This document shows, one piece after another, positions 1-8,324 of a DNA stretch of 64,000 bases. Location: contig NZ_CP060295.1 of NCBI RefSeq assembly GCF_014302995.1, positions 2,843,501 to 2,907,500 on the forward strand, in the 5' to 3' direction. The DNA is from Variovorax sp. PAMC26660. GTDB lineage: Bacteria; Pseudomonadota; Gammaproteobacteria; Burkholderiales; Burkholderiaceae_C. A program made the position numbers and the translations under genes. Every line of letters begins with the position of its first letter. The first letter of the stretch is position 1. A model generated the notes under the pieces. The model did no database searches, was not told the origin of the DNA, and was given only the letters and a program-made list of their open reading frames with translations.

Positions 1-42
1 GCATGCACACGCATCGCGGCCGCTTGCGAAGCGCTCGAATGA
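1..42 (+). CDS. possible 3' end of an upstream gene (partial)
   Basis: Frame 1 is open from the window edge and stops at TGA 40-42, giving a 13-residue tail ending in AAACEALE. It would be the C-terminus of a gene lying to the left. Thirteen codons are too few to identify a family, and an open frame this short occurs by chance in GC-rich DNA. The support is that the frame stops just before an intergenic repeat that starts at 51. Confidence 0.3.
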   Translation, partial: ACTRIAAACEALE

Positions 43-50
43 CTTTGAAT

Positions 51-165
51 TTCTCCCTGCCCTCCCGGGGGAGGGCAGGGGTGGGGGCTGGCGGCGTATC
101 AAATGCTGTCGGCACAACTGGCGCCGCTTGCCCCCATCCCAACCTTCCCCCGGAGGGGGAAGGCG
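51..165. repeat. GC-rich intergenic repeat, copy 1
   Basis: A G-rich arm (GGGGGAGGGCAGGGGTGGGG) and a C-rich arm (TGCCCCCATCCCAACCTTCC) flank a less conserved centre of about 35 bp, and each arm also holds a smaller inverted repeat of C and G runs. The same architecture recurs at 37683-37800 with a different centre. It looks like a REP-type palindromic intergenic element. It lies immediately upstream of the ThDP enzyme gene, so it would be in or before that gene's leader. Confidence 0.7.
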
Positions 166-199
166 CAACACCCGATACCTTCATCTCCTTGGACATCGC

Positions 200-1873
200 A
201 TGACTTCCTCCCGCACCGGCGGCCAGATCCTGGTCGACCAGCTCATCACTCACGGCGTGCAGCAGCTCTTCTGCGTGCCTGGCGAAAGTTTTCTCGCCGT
301 GCTCGACGCGCTGCACGACGCATCCATCGACGTGACCGTGTGCCGCCAGGAAGGCGGCGCCACCATGATGGCCGAGGCGCAGGGCAAGCTCACGGGCAAG
401 CCCGGCATCTGCTTCGTCACGCGCGGTCCGGGCGCCACCAACGCGGCGGCCGGCGTGCACATCGCGCACCAGGACTCGACACCGCTGCTGCTGTTCGTGG
501 GCCAGGTCGCACGCGATGCGCTGGGCCGCGAGGCCTTCCAGGAACTGGACTACGGCGCGGTCTTCGGCACCATGGCCAAGTGGGTCGTGCAGATCGACGA
601 TCCGGCGCGCTTGCCGGAACTCGTCTCGCGCGCCTTCCATGTCGCGACCTCGGGCCGGCCCGGCCCGGTGGTGATCGCGCTGCCCGAAGACATGCTGACC
701 GAAGCCGCGGCGGTGGCCGACGCGCTGCCCTATGCGGTGACGGAAACCCATCCCGGCGCGGCGCAACTGGCCGATCTGCAGCAGCGCCTGTCACAGGCGC
801 AGCGGCCGGTTGTCATCCTCGGCGGCAGCCGTTGGTCGGAACAGGCCGGACTGCAGTTCGCGGCTTTCGCCGAGGCTTTCTCGCTGCCCGTGTACTGCTC
901 GTTCCGTCGCCAGATGCTGCTGTCGGCCGAGCACCCTTGCTATGCGGGCGACCTGGGGCTCGGAGCGAACCCGCGCATGCTCGAACGCATCCGCGATTCA
1001 GACCTCGTGTTGCTGGTCGGCGGGCGCATGTCTGAAGTGCCATCGCAAGGCTACGAACTGCTGGCCATTCCGCAGCCCAAGCAGGCACTGGTGCATGTGC
1101 ACGCCGATGCCGACGAGATCGGCAAGCTCTACCGGCCCGCGCTGGGCATCCACGCCACGCCGCAGGCGTTTGCCGAAGCGGTGACCGCGTTGCGCCCGGC
1201 TTCGACGCCGACCTGGCAGGCCGAGACGAAGACGGCGCGCGAAGACTTCCTGCGCTGGAGCGATCCGGCCCCGATCCGCATTCCCGGCCCGTTGCAGATG
1301 GGCGAGGTCATGCAGCATCTGCGCGAAGTTCTGCCTGCCGACACCATCTTCTGCAACGGCGCGGGCAACTTTGCCACCTGGGTGCATCGCTTCTGGCCGT
1401 TCCGCGCGTTCGCGAGCCAGCTCGCTCCCACCAGCGGTTCGATGGGTTACGGCCTGCCGGCCGGCGTCGGCGCCAAGCGGCTGTGGCCGCAGCGCGAGGT
1501 GGTCGTGTTCGCGGGCGACGGCGATTTCATGATGCACGGCCAGGAGTTCGCGACCGCCGTGCAATACGGCCTGCCGATCATCGTGGTGCTGCTGGACAAC
1601 GCCATGTACGGCACGATCCGCATGCACCAGGAAAAGCACTATCCCGGCCGCATCAGCGCGACGCAGTTGAAGAACCCCGACTTCCGCGGCTATGCCGAGG
1701 TGTTCGGCGGCCATGGCGAGCGTGTGACGACGACCGAAGAATTCGGCCCTGCGCTGGCCCGCGCCCGTGCGAGCGGCAAGCCGGCGATCCTGCATTGCCT
1801 GCTGGACCCGGAAGCGATCACGCCCGGTAGCACGCTGCAGTCGATTCGCAAGGCTGCGTTGGCTGCGGGCTGA
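200..1873 (+). CDS. thiamine pyrophosphate-dependent enzyme, acetolactate synthase-like
   Basis: This is a 557-residue ThDP enzyme of the acetolactate synthase/benzoylformate decarboxylase superfamily. The N-terminal Pyr domain carries the catalytic glutamate in RQEGGA (Glu51). A central Rossmann-like domain follows, and the C-terminal PP domain has the ThDP-Mg motif starting GDGDFMMHG and ending near LLDNAMYGTIR. The ATG at 200 is chosen because the upstream in-frame extension runs into the intergenic repeat. The length fits a single-subunit enzyme. The substrate is not evident: no regulatory subunit or branched-chain biosynthesis gene is adjacent, so a catabolic 2-oxoacid decarboxylase or carboligase role is as likely as acetolactate synthesis. 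Confidence 0.85.
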   Translation: MTSSRTGGQILVDQLITHGVQQLFCVPGESFLAVLDALHDASIDVTVCRQEGGATMMAEAQGKLTGKPGICFVTRGPGATNAAAGVHIAHQDSTPLLLFVGQVARDALGREAFQELDYGAVFGTMAKWVVQIDDPARLPELVSRAFHVATSGRPGPVVIALPEDMLTEAAAVADALPYAVTETHPGAAQLADLQQRLSQAQRPVVILGGSRWSEQAGLQFAAFAEAFSLPVYCSFRRQMLLSAEHPCYAGDLGLGANPRMLERIRDSDLVLLVGGRMSEVPSQGYELLAIPQPKQALVHVHADADEIGKLYRPALGIHATPQAFAEAVTALRPASTPTWQAETKTAREDFLRWSDPAPIRIPGPLQMGEVMQHLREVLPADTIFCNGAGNFATWVHRFWPFRAFASQLAPTSGSMGYGLPAGVGAKRLWPQREVVVFAGDGDFMMHGQEFATAVQYGLPIIVVLLDNAMYGTIRMHQEKHYPGRISATQLKNPDFRGYAEVFGGHGERVTTTEEFGPALARARASGKPAILHCLLDPEAITPGSTLQSIRKAALAAG

Positions 1874-1898
1874 GTTTTGTGTGGTTTTGAGCGATGCC

Positions 1899-2148
1899 GT
1901 TCAGGGCGACGCTCACGCCGACACGGTGCTCTTTTTCGCGAATGTCCCCCGCTTCGCTCCTCCTTTATTTCGCGAAAAAGAGCCCCGTATCGGCGTGAGC
2001 GCTCAGAGCACTTTTTGATCGGCTGCACACCAGCAGCGTGCCCCTGTGCGAATGACGCCAGGTGCTCCCCGCAGCGAAATAAAGGAGGAGCGAAGCGGGG
2101 GACATTCGCGGAGGGGAGCACCTGGTGTCATTCGCACTCGCCCTGAAC
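1899..2148 (+). repeat. dispersed 250-bp double-hairpin element, copy 1
   Basis: The element is bounded by 10-bp terminal inverted repeats, GTTCAGGGCG at 1899 and CGCCCTGAAC ending at 2148. The left hairpin (about 1909-2001) pairs CTCACGCCGACACGG with its distal complement. The right hairpin (about 2045-2136) pairs GTGCGAATGACGCCAGG with CCTGGTGTCATTCGCAC. The apical parts, 1938-1973 and 2074-2109, are perfect 36-nt reverse complements of each other. It begins 25 bp after the stop of the ThDP gene and separates it from a convergent gene. No protein-coding gene is credible inside it. Confidence 0.9.
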
Positions 2149-2161
2149 ACTCCCGAAGAAG

Positions 2162-2464
2162 TCAACGCAACCCACCCACATAACGAGGCGGCGGCGTAGG
2201 CGGATTCCCATCAGGCTGCCGCGCCGCCAGCCGCGCAGCACGCGCCAACGGCTCCATGGCCTGCTCGAGACGCGTGGCAAGTTGCTCAAGCTCTGCGTCC
2301 TGCGTGTCCGCCGCATGCGCGCGCGTCATGCGCACGATCTCGGCGGCGTACTCGGCATTGGTTGCCATCCACTCGGTGTCGGTCACGCGCCCATGCTTTC
2401 GCCGCAATGCCACATGCAGGCGGGCGGCGAGGGCGATGCGTTCGCTTTCTGACATGGATGGCAT
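2162..2464 (-). CDS. small hypothetical protein
   Basis: This is a 100-residue protein I do not recognise. It is predicted soluble and mostly helical. A basic N-terminal segment (ALRRKHGR) is followed by an alanine-rich amphipathic region and a proline-rich tail (NPPTPPPRYVGG). It has no signal peptide or membrane segment. It starts 18 bp after the ammonium transporter stop on the same strand, so the two are probably co-transcribed. GlnK is the usual partner encoded beside amtB, but this protein shows no PII motifs. Its real status rests on position and length. Confidence 0.6.
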   Translation of the reverse strand: MPSMSESERIALAARLHVALRRKHGRVTDTEWMATNAEYAAEIVRMTRAHAADTQDAELEQLATRLEQAMEPLARAARLAARQPDGNPPTPPPRYVGGLR

Positions 2465-2482
2465 GGTTCCTCCGTCGGTGGA

Positions 2483-3718
2483 TCAGCTCCCCAGGTGTTC
2501 ACGATGCTGTGCAAGATCGAGGCCCAGTTGCTCGCTTTCCGGATCGACGCGCAATCCGACCAGGATGTGCACGAGGAACAGCACCACCGCCGTGCCCGTG
2601 GCGCTGTAGATCGCCACGCTGCCGACGGCGATGGCCTGCGTCAGTACGTTGCCGGTTGCGCCCGAGATGCGCGCATCGGCGAACACCCCCGTGAGCAGCG
2701 CGCCCACGACCCCGCCGATGCCGTGCACACCGAACACGTCGAGCGAATCGTCCGCGCCCAGCAGATGCTTCAGCCCGGTCGCGCCCCAGTAGCAGGCCAG
2801 TCCCGCGATGCCGCCGATGGCCAGCGCGGCCAACGGCGTCACGAAACCAGCCGCCGGCGTGATCGCGACCAGCCCCGCCACCAGCCCCGAGCACAGTCCC
2901 AGCAGCGACGGACTGCGCCGCACGGTCCACTCGCCAATCATCCAGGTCATCGCCCCGGCTGCCGCCGCGATGTGCGTGACCAGCATCGCCAGGCCCGCGC
3001 GCCCGTCGGCCGCCACCGCCGAACCCGCATTGAAGCCGAACCAGCCCACCCACAACAGACCGGCCCCCACCATCGTGAACGCCAGGCTGTAGGGCTCGAA
3101 GGCCTCGCGCCCGTAGCCCTTGCGCGGCCCGAGCGCATAGGCGCAGACCAGCCCCGCGATGCCCGCATTGACGTGCACCACCGAGCCGCCCGCGAAGTCG
3201 AGCGCGCCCATCTGCGCGAGCCAGCCACCCGGCTCCCAGACCCAGTGCGCGATCGGCGCATAGACCAGCACGCTCCACAGCAGCGCGAACCACAGTACCG
3301 CCGAAAAACGCATGCGCTCGACGAAGGCACCCAGCACCAGCGCAGTGGTGATGATCGCGAAGGTCAACTGGAACATCGCGTAGACCGATTCGGGCACGTT
3401 GGGCGCGACATGGCTCACCGCCACCTGGCCCGCCTCCTTCAGGTACTCGAAGCCCGAGAACCAGAAACGACCGGTGCCGCCCAGCCAGGGCCAGCCTTCG
3501 GTGAACGCCAGCGAATAGCCCAGCGCGAACCAGGTCAGCGAGACCGCCGCAGAAATCGCCACGACGCTCGCCATGGTGGCCAGCACGTTCTTGCGGCGCA
3601 CCATGCCCGCATAGAACAGCGCGATGCCGGGCAGCGTCATCAGCAGCACCAGCGCGGTCGAGGTCATCATCCAGGCGGTGTCGGCCGCGTTGATGGAGGC
3701 TTGCGGGACCAAGGCCAT
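2483..3718 (-). CDS. amtB: ammonium transporter AmtB
   Basis: This 411-residue Amt/Mep/Rh-family ammonium channel of the inner membrane has about eleven hydrophobic spans. The pore twin histidines are visible as His182 (GGSVVHVNAG) and His332 (DVFGVHGIGG), and the N-terminal ADTAWMMTSTALVLLM and GIALFYAGMVRRKN motifs are typical. The N-terminus is short, without the cleaved leader of the E. coli protein. A sigma-54 promoter ends about 40 bp before the ATG, with an NtrC-type box about 75 bp further upstream, so transcription under nitrogen limitation is expected. No glnK lies next to it, which is unusual for the family. Confidence 0.96.
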   Translation of the reverse strand: MALVPQASINAADTAWMMTSTALVLLMTLPGIALFYAGMVRRKNVLATMASVVAISAAVSLTWFALGYSLAFTEGWPWLGGTGRFWFSGFEYLKEAGQVAVSHVAPNVPESVYAMFQLTFAIITTALVLGAFVERMRFSAVLWFALLWSVLVYAPIAHWVWEPGGWLAQMGALDFAGGSVVHVNAGIAGLVCAYALGPRKGYGREAFEPYSLAFTMVGAGLLWVGWFGFNAGSAVAADGRAGLAMLVTHIAAAAGAMTWMIGEWTVRRSPSLLGLCSGLVAGLVAITPAAGFVTPLAALAIGGIAGLACYWGATGLKHLLGADDSLDVFGVHGIGGVVGALLTGVFADARISGATGNVLTQAIAVGSVAIYSATGTAVVLFLVHILVGLRVDPESEQLGLDLAQHREHLGS

Positions 3719-3757
3719 GGCAGTGCTCTTCTTCGAGTTGTGGACTGTGGCTTTACG

Positions 3758-3773
3758 TGCACAAGTCGTGCCA
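3758..3773 (-). promoter_or_regulatory. sigma-54 (-24/-12) promoter of amtB
   Basis: On the minus strand this reads TGGCACGACTTGTGCA, one mismatch from the consensus TGGCACGNNNNTTGCA, with the invariant GG and GC separated by ten bases. The predicted start of transcription lies about 28 nt before the amtB ATG at 3718. Confidence 0.85.
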
Positions 3774-3846
3774 CATCGTTAACTAGCAGAAACACTTTGG
3801 TTTGCGAACAGGTCTTCCGAGGTAAGGCAAAGCGGGTAATTCCCAA

Positions 3847-3863
3847 TGCACTGGCGCGGTGCA
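3847..3863. promoter_or_regulatory. NtrC enhancer box upstream of amtB
   Basis: TGCACTGGCGCGGTGCA matches the NtrC palindrome TGCAC-N7-GTGCA exactly. It lies about 75 bp upstream of the -24 element, a normal distance for an enhancer-bound activator of sigma-54 polymerase. A single box is visible; NtrC commonly uses two. Confidence 0.75.
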
Positions 3864-3988
3864 CCCCCTAAAGTCTGCCCACTCGCGAACGGGCCCTGCT
3901 CGTGCTGCCGAGGGTCCGAGGAGACAATCCCCCGAACAAGAAAAATGCTTTCCAAGGCTCCATACGAGATGCCATGTCTGAACTTGAA

Positions 3989-4017
3989 AAGGCGCCGCTG
4001 GTCGGCGCCTTTTTTTA
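3989..4017 (+). terminator. rho-independent terminator
   Basis: A perfect 9-bp stem, AAGGCGCCG and CGGCGCCTT with a 5-nt loop, is followed by a run of seven T. No annotated gene on the plus strand ends before it. Either a short untranslated RNA (about 3865-4017) ends here or it is left from a lost gene. Confidence 0.8.
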
Positions 4018-4135
4018 TGTCCGTCCGAATGTCGCGGGGCGCACTTTTCCTTTAGACCAAACAGCCCCGGTTCGCACGCAGTACATGCGTATGCCGCTAT
4101 CGTTTCGGTAGCAACCCCGGTGAGACAATCCCGCC

Positions 4136-4894
4136 ATGGAAATGCTGGTGGTGACGGGCGCCTCGCTGCTCGCGGGTTTTGTCGATTCGATCGTGGGTGG
4201 TGGCGGGTTGATCCTGGTGCCGGCGCTGTTCGCCGTGTTTCCGGGCGCACCGCCGGCCACGCTGCTGGGCACCAACAAGAGCGCGTCCATTTGGGGCACG
4301 GCCGCCGCCGCGGCCCAATTCAGCCAGCGCGTGCAGATGCGTTGGGGCGCGTTGTGGCCGGCCGCGCTGCTCGGTTTTGCCGGTTCGATGCTGGGCGCCT
4401 GGGGCGTCACGATGTTTCCGGGGGACTTCCTGCGCCGGGCGCTGCCGGTCATCCTGCTCGGGGTGCTGCTCTACACGCTGGCGCGCAAGGACATGGGGCG
4501 GCTGCACGCGCCGCGCTTCAGCGGCCGGGCCGAAACGCTGGCCGCCTGCGCCATCGGCCTGTCGATCGGGCTGTACGACGGCTTCTTCGGGCCGGGCGCG
4601 GGCAGTTTCCTGGTGTTCCTGTTCGTGCGCTGGATGGGCTACGACTTCCTCAATGCCTCGGCCTCCGCCAAGATCATCAACACGTTGACCAACGCCGCCG
4701 CGCTGATATTGCTGGCGGCCAAGGGGCACGTCTGGTGGCACTACGGGCTGGTGATGGCGGTGGCCAATGTGGCGGGCAGCCTGCTGGGTACGCGCGTGGC
4801 GCTGAAGCACGGCGCGGGCTTTGTGCGGGTGGTGTTCATCGTGGTCGTGAGTGCGCTGATCTTGAAGACGGCTTACGACGCGTTTCTGAAATGA
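4136..4894 (+). CDS. TSUP (TauE/SafE) family membrane transporter
   Basis: This 252-residue inner-membrane protein has about seven or eight hydrophobic segments and the two-fold repeated TSUP architecture: GFVDSIVGGGGLILVPAL near the N-terminus and GLYDGFFGPGAGSF in the second half. The family exports sulfite, sulfoacetate and other organosulfur or C2 anions, or takes up sulfur compounds. The substrate cannot be told from sequence. The ATG at 4136 follows a GGTGAGACAATC stretch. The gene stands alone, with a terminator upstream and a dispersed repeat 48 bp after its stop. Confidence 0.9.
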   Translation: MEMLVVTGASLLAGFVDSIVGGGGLILVPALFAVFPGAPPATLLGTNKSASIWGTAAAAAQFSQRVQMRWGALWPAALLGFAGSMLGAWGVTMFPGDFLRRALPVILLGVLLYTLARKDMGRLHAPRFSGRAETLAACAIGLSIGLYDGFFGPGAGSFLVFLFVRWMGYDFLNASASAKIINTLTNAAALILLAAKGHVWWHYGLVMAVANVAGSLLGTRVALKHGAGFVRVVFIVVVSALILKTAYDAFLK

Positions 4895-4942
4895 AACCCT
4901 GGTCTTGGGTTTGACGCGGTGTGCTTGTGGGGCGCTGCTGCT

Positions 4943-5191
4943 GTTCAGGGCGTCGCCCACGCCGACACGGTGCTCTTTTTCGCGAATGTCCCCCGCTTCG
5001 CTCCTCCTTTATTTAGCTAAAAAGAGCCCCGTATCGACGTGAGCGTTCGGAGTAGTCGTTGATCACAGGATCAATAGCAGCGTGCCCTGTGCGAATGACG
5101 CCAGGTGCTCCCCGCAGCGAAATAAAGGAGGAGCGAAGCGGGGGACATTCGCGGAGGGGAGCACCTGGTGTCATTCGCACGCACCCCGGAC
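4943..5191 (+). repeat. dispersed 250-bp double-hairpin element, copy 2
   Basis: It starts with GTTCAGGGCG 48 bp after the TSUP gene stop and ends with the diverged repeat CACCCCGGAC. The right hairpin is intact. The left hairpin is degraded: the distal arm reads TTTAGCTAAAAAGAG where other copies have TTTCGCGAAAAAGAG. The central linker forms a small hairpin, TTGATCACAGGATCAA. It separates convergent genes (TSUP gene and tctA). Confidence 0.9.
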
Positions 5192-5221
5192 AGCGGCGCC
5201 CAGAAACAAGAGCCGCAAATG

Positions 5222-5243
5222 AAAAAGCCCCCAGAAGGGGGCT
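5222..5243 (-). terminator. terminator of the tctBA operon
   Basis: On the minus strand, AGCCCCC and GGGGGCT form a 7-bp stem with a 4-nt loop, followed by TTTTT. It lies about 20 bp beyond the tctA stop at 5265. Confidence 0.88.
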
Positions 5244-5264
5244 GTTGATGGAGGCCGAAGCCGA

Positions 5265-6776
5265 TCACTCCTCGACGAAGGCTTCCTCGCGCTTGGCCTT
5301 GATGGCCGGCAACAGCACGATGCCCAACAGCATCGCTGCAGCCACCAGCAACCCTGCCGACAGCGGCCGCGTGACGAACACGCTCCACGCCCCACGCGAC
5401 AGCAGCAGCGCGCGCCGCAGGTTCTCTTCCATCATCGGCCCCAGGATGAAGCCCAGCAGCAGCGGCGCAGGCTCCGTCCGCAGCTTGATGAACAGATAGC
5501 CGATGAAGCCGAAGGCCGCCACCATCCACACGTCGAAGGTGTTGTTGTTGGTCGAGTACACGCCGATCGCACAGAACAGCACGATCGCCGGGAACAGGAA
5601 CTTGTAAGGCACCGTCAGCAGCTTGATCCACATGCCGATCAGCGGCAGGTTCAGGATGATCAGCATCGCGTTGCCGATCCACATCGAGGCGATCAGGCCC
5701 CAGAACAGCTCAGGGTTGCTGGTCATCACCTGCGGGCCGGGCTGGATGTTGTGGATCGTCATGGCACCCACCATCAACGCCATCACCGCGTTGGGCGGAA
5801 TGCCCAGCGTCAGCAGCGGAATGAAGGAGGTCTGCGCACCGGCGTTGTTGGCCGATTCGGGCGACGCCACGCCGCGGATGTTGCCCTTGCCGAAGGGCAC
5901 TTCGCCCGGCTTCATGCGGATCTTCTTTTCGAGCGCATAAGACGCGAACGAAGCCAGCAGTGCGCCGCCGCCCGGCAGGATGCCCAGGGCCGAGCCCAGC
6001 GCCGTGCCGCGCAGCACGGCGGGCATCATGCGTTTGAAGTCGTCCTTGGTGGGCCACAGGCCCTTGACCTTGTGCGTGAACACTTCGCGCTCATCGTCGG
6101 GCTGCGAGAGGTTGCCGATGATTTCGCCATAGCCGAACACGCCCATCGCGATCACCACGAAGCCGATGCCGTCGGTGAGTTCGGGAATGTCGAAGCTGTA
6201 GCGCGCCACACCCGAGTTGACGTCGGTGCCCACGATGCCGAGCAAGAGGCCCAGCACGATCATCGCCACCGCCTTCAGCAGCGAGCCCGAAGCCAGCACC
6301 ACCGCGCCGATCAGGCCCAGCGTCATCAGCGAGAAGTACTCGGCCGGGCCGAACTTGAAGGCCAGCTCGGTCAGCGGCGGCGCGAAGGCCGCCAGGATCA
6401 GCGTGCCCACGCAACCCGCGAAGAACGAGCCCAGGCCCGCCGCCGCCAGCGCGGGACCCGCGCGGCCCTGCCTTGCCATCTGGTAGCCGTCGATGCAGGT
6501 GACCACCGAGGACGACTCCCCGGGCAGGTTCACCAGGATGGCCGTGGTCGAGCCGCCGTACTGCGCGCCGTAGTAGATGCCGGCCAGCATGATCAGCGCC
6601 GACACGGGCGGCAGCGCGTAGGTGGCGGGCAGCAGCATCGCGATGGTCGCGACCGGGCCGATGCCCGGCAGCACGCCGATCAGCGTGCCCAGGATGCAGC
6701 CCAGCAGGCAATACAGCAGGTTGGTGAAGGTGAAGGCAACGCCGAAACCGATGGAAAGGTTGTGGATCAGGTCCAT
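5265..6776 (-). CDS. tctA: tripartite tricarboxylate transporter large permease TctA
   Basis: This 503-residue large membrane subunit of a TTT-family carrier has about twelve hydrophobic segments. Family signatures include IGVLPGIGPVATIAMLLP near the N-terminus, YGGSTTAILVNLPGE and, further on, GILPGGGALLASFASY. It works with TctB and a periplasmic TctC protein to import a carboxylate. It is encoded 12 bp after tctB. There is no tctC in this locus, so the binding protein must come from elsewhere; two orphan tctC genes are in this window at 53.3 and 54.4 kb. Confidence 0.95.
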   Translation of the reverse strand: MDLIHNLSIGFGVAFTFTNLLYCLLGCILGTLIGVLPGIGPVATIAMLLPATYALPPVSALIMLAGIYYGAQYGGSTTAILVNLPGESSSVVTCIDGYQMARQGRAGPALAAAGLGSFFAGCVGTLILAAFAPPLTELAFKFGPAEYFSLMTLGLIGAVVLASGSLLKAVAMIVLGLLLGIVGTDVNSGVARYSFDIPELTDGIGFVVIAMGVFGYGEIIGNLSQPDDEREVFTHKVKGLWPTKDDFKRMMPAVLRGTALGSALGILPGGGALLASFASYALEKKIRMKPGEVPFGKGNIRGVASPESANNAGAQTSFIPLLTLGIPPNAVMALMVGAMTIHNIQPGPQVMTSNPELFWGLIASMWIGNAMLIILNLPLIGMWIKLLTVPYKFLFPAIVLFCAIGVYSTNNNTFDVWMVAAFGFIGYLFIKLRTEPAPLLLGFILGPMMEENLRRALLLSRGAWSVFVTRPLSAGLLVAAAMLLGIVLLPAIKAKREEAFVEE

Positions 6777-6788
6777 GGTGTTCTCTCC

Positions 6789-7277
6789 TCAGCCCGAAAT
6801 GAAAGTGGGCCAGACCTGGATCTGCAACTTGAGCGCCCAGATGAACGCCACGTAGCTGCCAGCCGCCAGGATGGTCGAGAGAACCAGCACGTCGCGCAGC
6901 TTGAACTGCTCGCCCGCCATGCTCGAGATGATCGTGAGCGCGTAGATCGCGATGATCATGCCCATCGCCGGCAGTCCGATGCTGGGCAGTCCGCCCAGCA
7001 GCACGCCGAAGGCGAGGTTGGCACCGAGCACGAAGGCCAGCGGCTTCCAGGCCCATTTGCCGATCGGATCGCCGTCGGTGGTTTCCACCACCAGCGACTG
7101 GAACATGATGATGGCCCCGAGGATGGCCAGCAGGATGCCCAGCATCAGCGGGAAGTATCCGGGCCCCATGCGGGCCCCATTGCCGACCGTGTAGGTGGTC
7201 GCGCCGATCGCGAAAGCGCCCCCCACGGTGGTGAACATGACTCCTGAAAAGAAGTCAGCCTGACTCTTTATTTTCAT
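6789..7277 (-). CDS. tctB: tripartite tricarboxylate transporter small subunit TctB
   Basis: This 162-residue protein with four hydrophobic segments is the normal size and layout for TctB, the small membrane subunit of TTT carriers. The ATG at 7277 (MKIKSQADFFSG) is chosen because it has a GAGGGTCGAGAG ribosome-binding region directly upstream; the longer open frame lacks hydrophobic or family-like sequence. It precedes tctA by 12 bp and is first in the transcript. Confidence 0.9.
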   Translation of the reverse strand: MKIKSQADFFSGVMFTTVGGAFAIGATTYTVGNGARMGPGYFPLMLGILLAILGAIIMFQSLVVETTDGDPIGKWAWKPLAFVLGANLAFGVLLGGLPSIGLPAMGMIIAIYALTIISSMAGEQFKLRDVLVLSTILAAGSYVAFIWALKLQIQVWPTFISG

Positions 7278-7414
7278 CTCTCGACCCTCTTGTTTTGGAG
7301 GGATGAGGGTCGTCGTCGGCGGCTGACCGTTGGCTGACCGCCCCGGTACGGACAAATGCGTACCGGGGGGACAGGGTTCTCCCCGGGGTTCCTTGAAAGG
7401 TGCAGGGCAGAAAC

Positions 7415-7441
7415 GAAAAAAGCTCCCGAAGGAGCTTTTTA
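7415..7441 (-). terminator. terminator of the RRM protein gene
   Basis: AGCTCC and GGAGCT form a 6-bp stem with a CGAA tetraloop, flanked by A6 on one side and T5 on the other, so it can act on either strand. On the minus strand it lies about 45 bp after the RNA-binding protein stop. Confidence 0.88.
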
Positions 7442-7483
7442 TTCATTCAGAGAGCCGAAGCTCTCATGAGTGCGGGTGAGGGC

Positions 7484-7903
<420 letters not shown>

Positions 7904-7906
7904 GGA

Positions 7907-7949
7907 GGGACTCCTAATTCAAACCAACAAAACAAAGCGATGGAGTCCC
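7907..7949 (-). promoter_or_regulatory. leader hairpin sequestering the RRM gene ribosome-binding site
   Basis: The 8-nt arms GGGACTCC (7942-7949 on the minus strand) and GGAGTCCC (7907-7914) are perfectly complementary and separated by 27 nt that is mostly A/T. The Shine-Dalgarno AGGAG is part of the downstream arm, seven bases before the ATG. If the arms pair in the mRNA, the ribosome-binding site is closed. This is inferred from sequence only. Confidence 0.55.
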
Positions 7950-8083
7950 AGAATCACAACAAACAAAATGCGCTGTGGCGCGAAACTGACCGATCACCGA
8001 ATTACGTGCACGGGAGACAAGCTCGCAGACACGTAGGTCGGATTATCCAGCCCCATTTACAAAAAGAGTGGGGAAATCATGTG

Positions 8084-8320
8084 TTATTGAGAAACAACCC
8101 GGCCGGATGGGCCGTTTCGCAACGGTTTGAGCAGGTCCGAGAGCCCGTTGTGGTCTATTTCATGCATCAACTGGAGGAGCCGGCCGATTTCTCCCGAGGG
8201 AAAACCCTCGCGTGCAAACCACGTCAGGTAATTTCCGGGCAAATCGGCGATCAGCGTGCCCTTGTGCTTGCCGAAGGGCATTTGCAGGGTCACGAGGCGC
8301 TGGAGGTCTTCGGGCTGCAT
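8084..8320 (-). CDS. DUF3820 family protein
   Basis: This 78-residue protein contains the DUF3820 pattern MPFGKHKG, LIADLPGNYLTWFAREGFPSGEIGRLL, which the family shares as a small stand-alone domain. The function is not established; related domains occur in putative nucleic-acid-associated proteins. It starts only 4 bp after the stop of the SUI1 gene upstream, so the two are translated from one transcript. It is followed by 180 bp of leader for the RRM gene. Confidence 0.85.
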   Translation of the reverse strand: MQPEDLQRLVTLQMPFGKHKGTLIADLPGNYLTWFAREGFPSGEIGRLLQLMHEIDHNGLSDLLKPLRNGPSGRVVSQ

Positions 8321-8324
8321 CGAT

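Noticed and set aside
3865..4017. 6S RNA, tmRNA, SRP RNA or RNase P RNA
   Set aside because: None of the conserved sequence blocks of these RNAs is present; only an unidentified candidate sRNA is kept.
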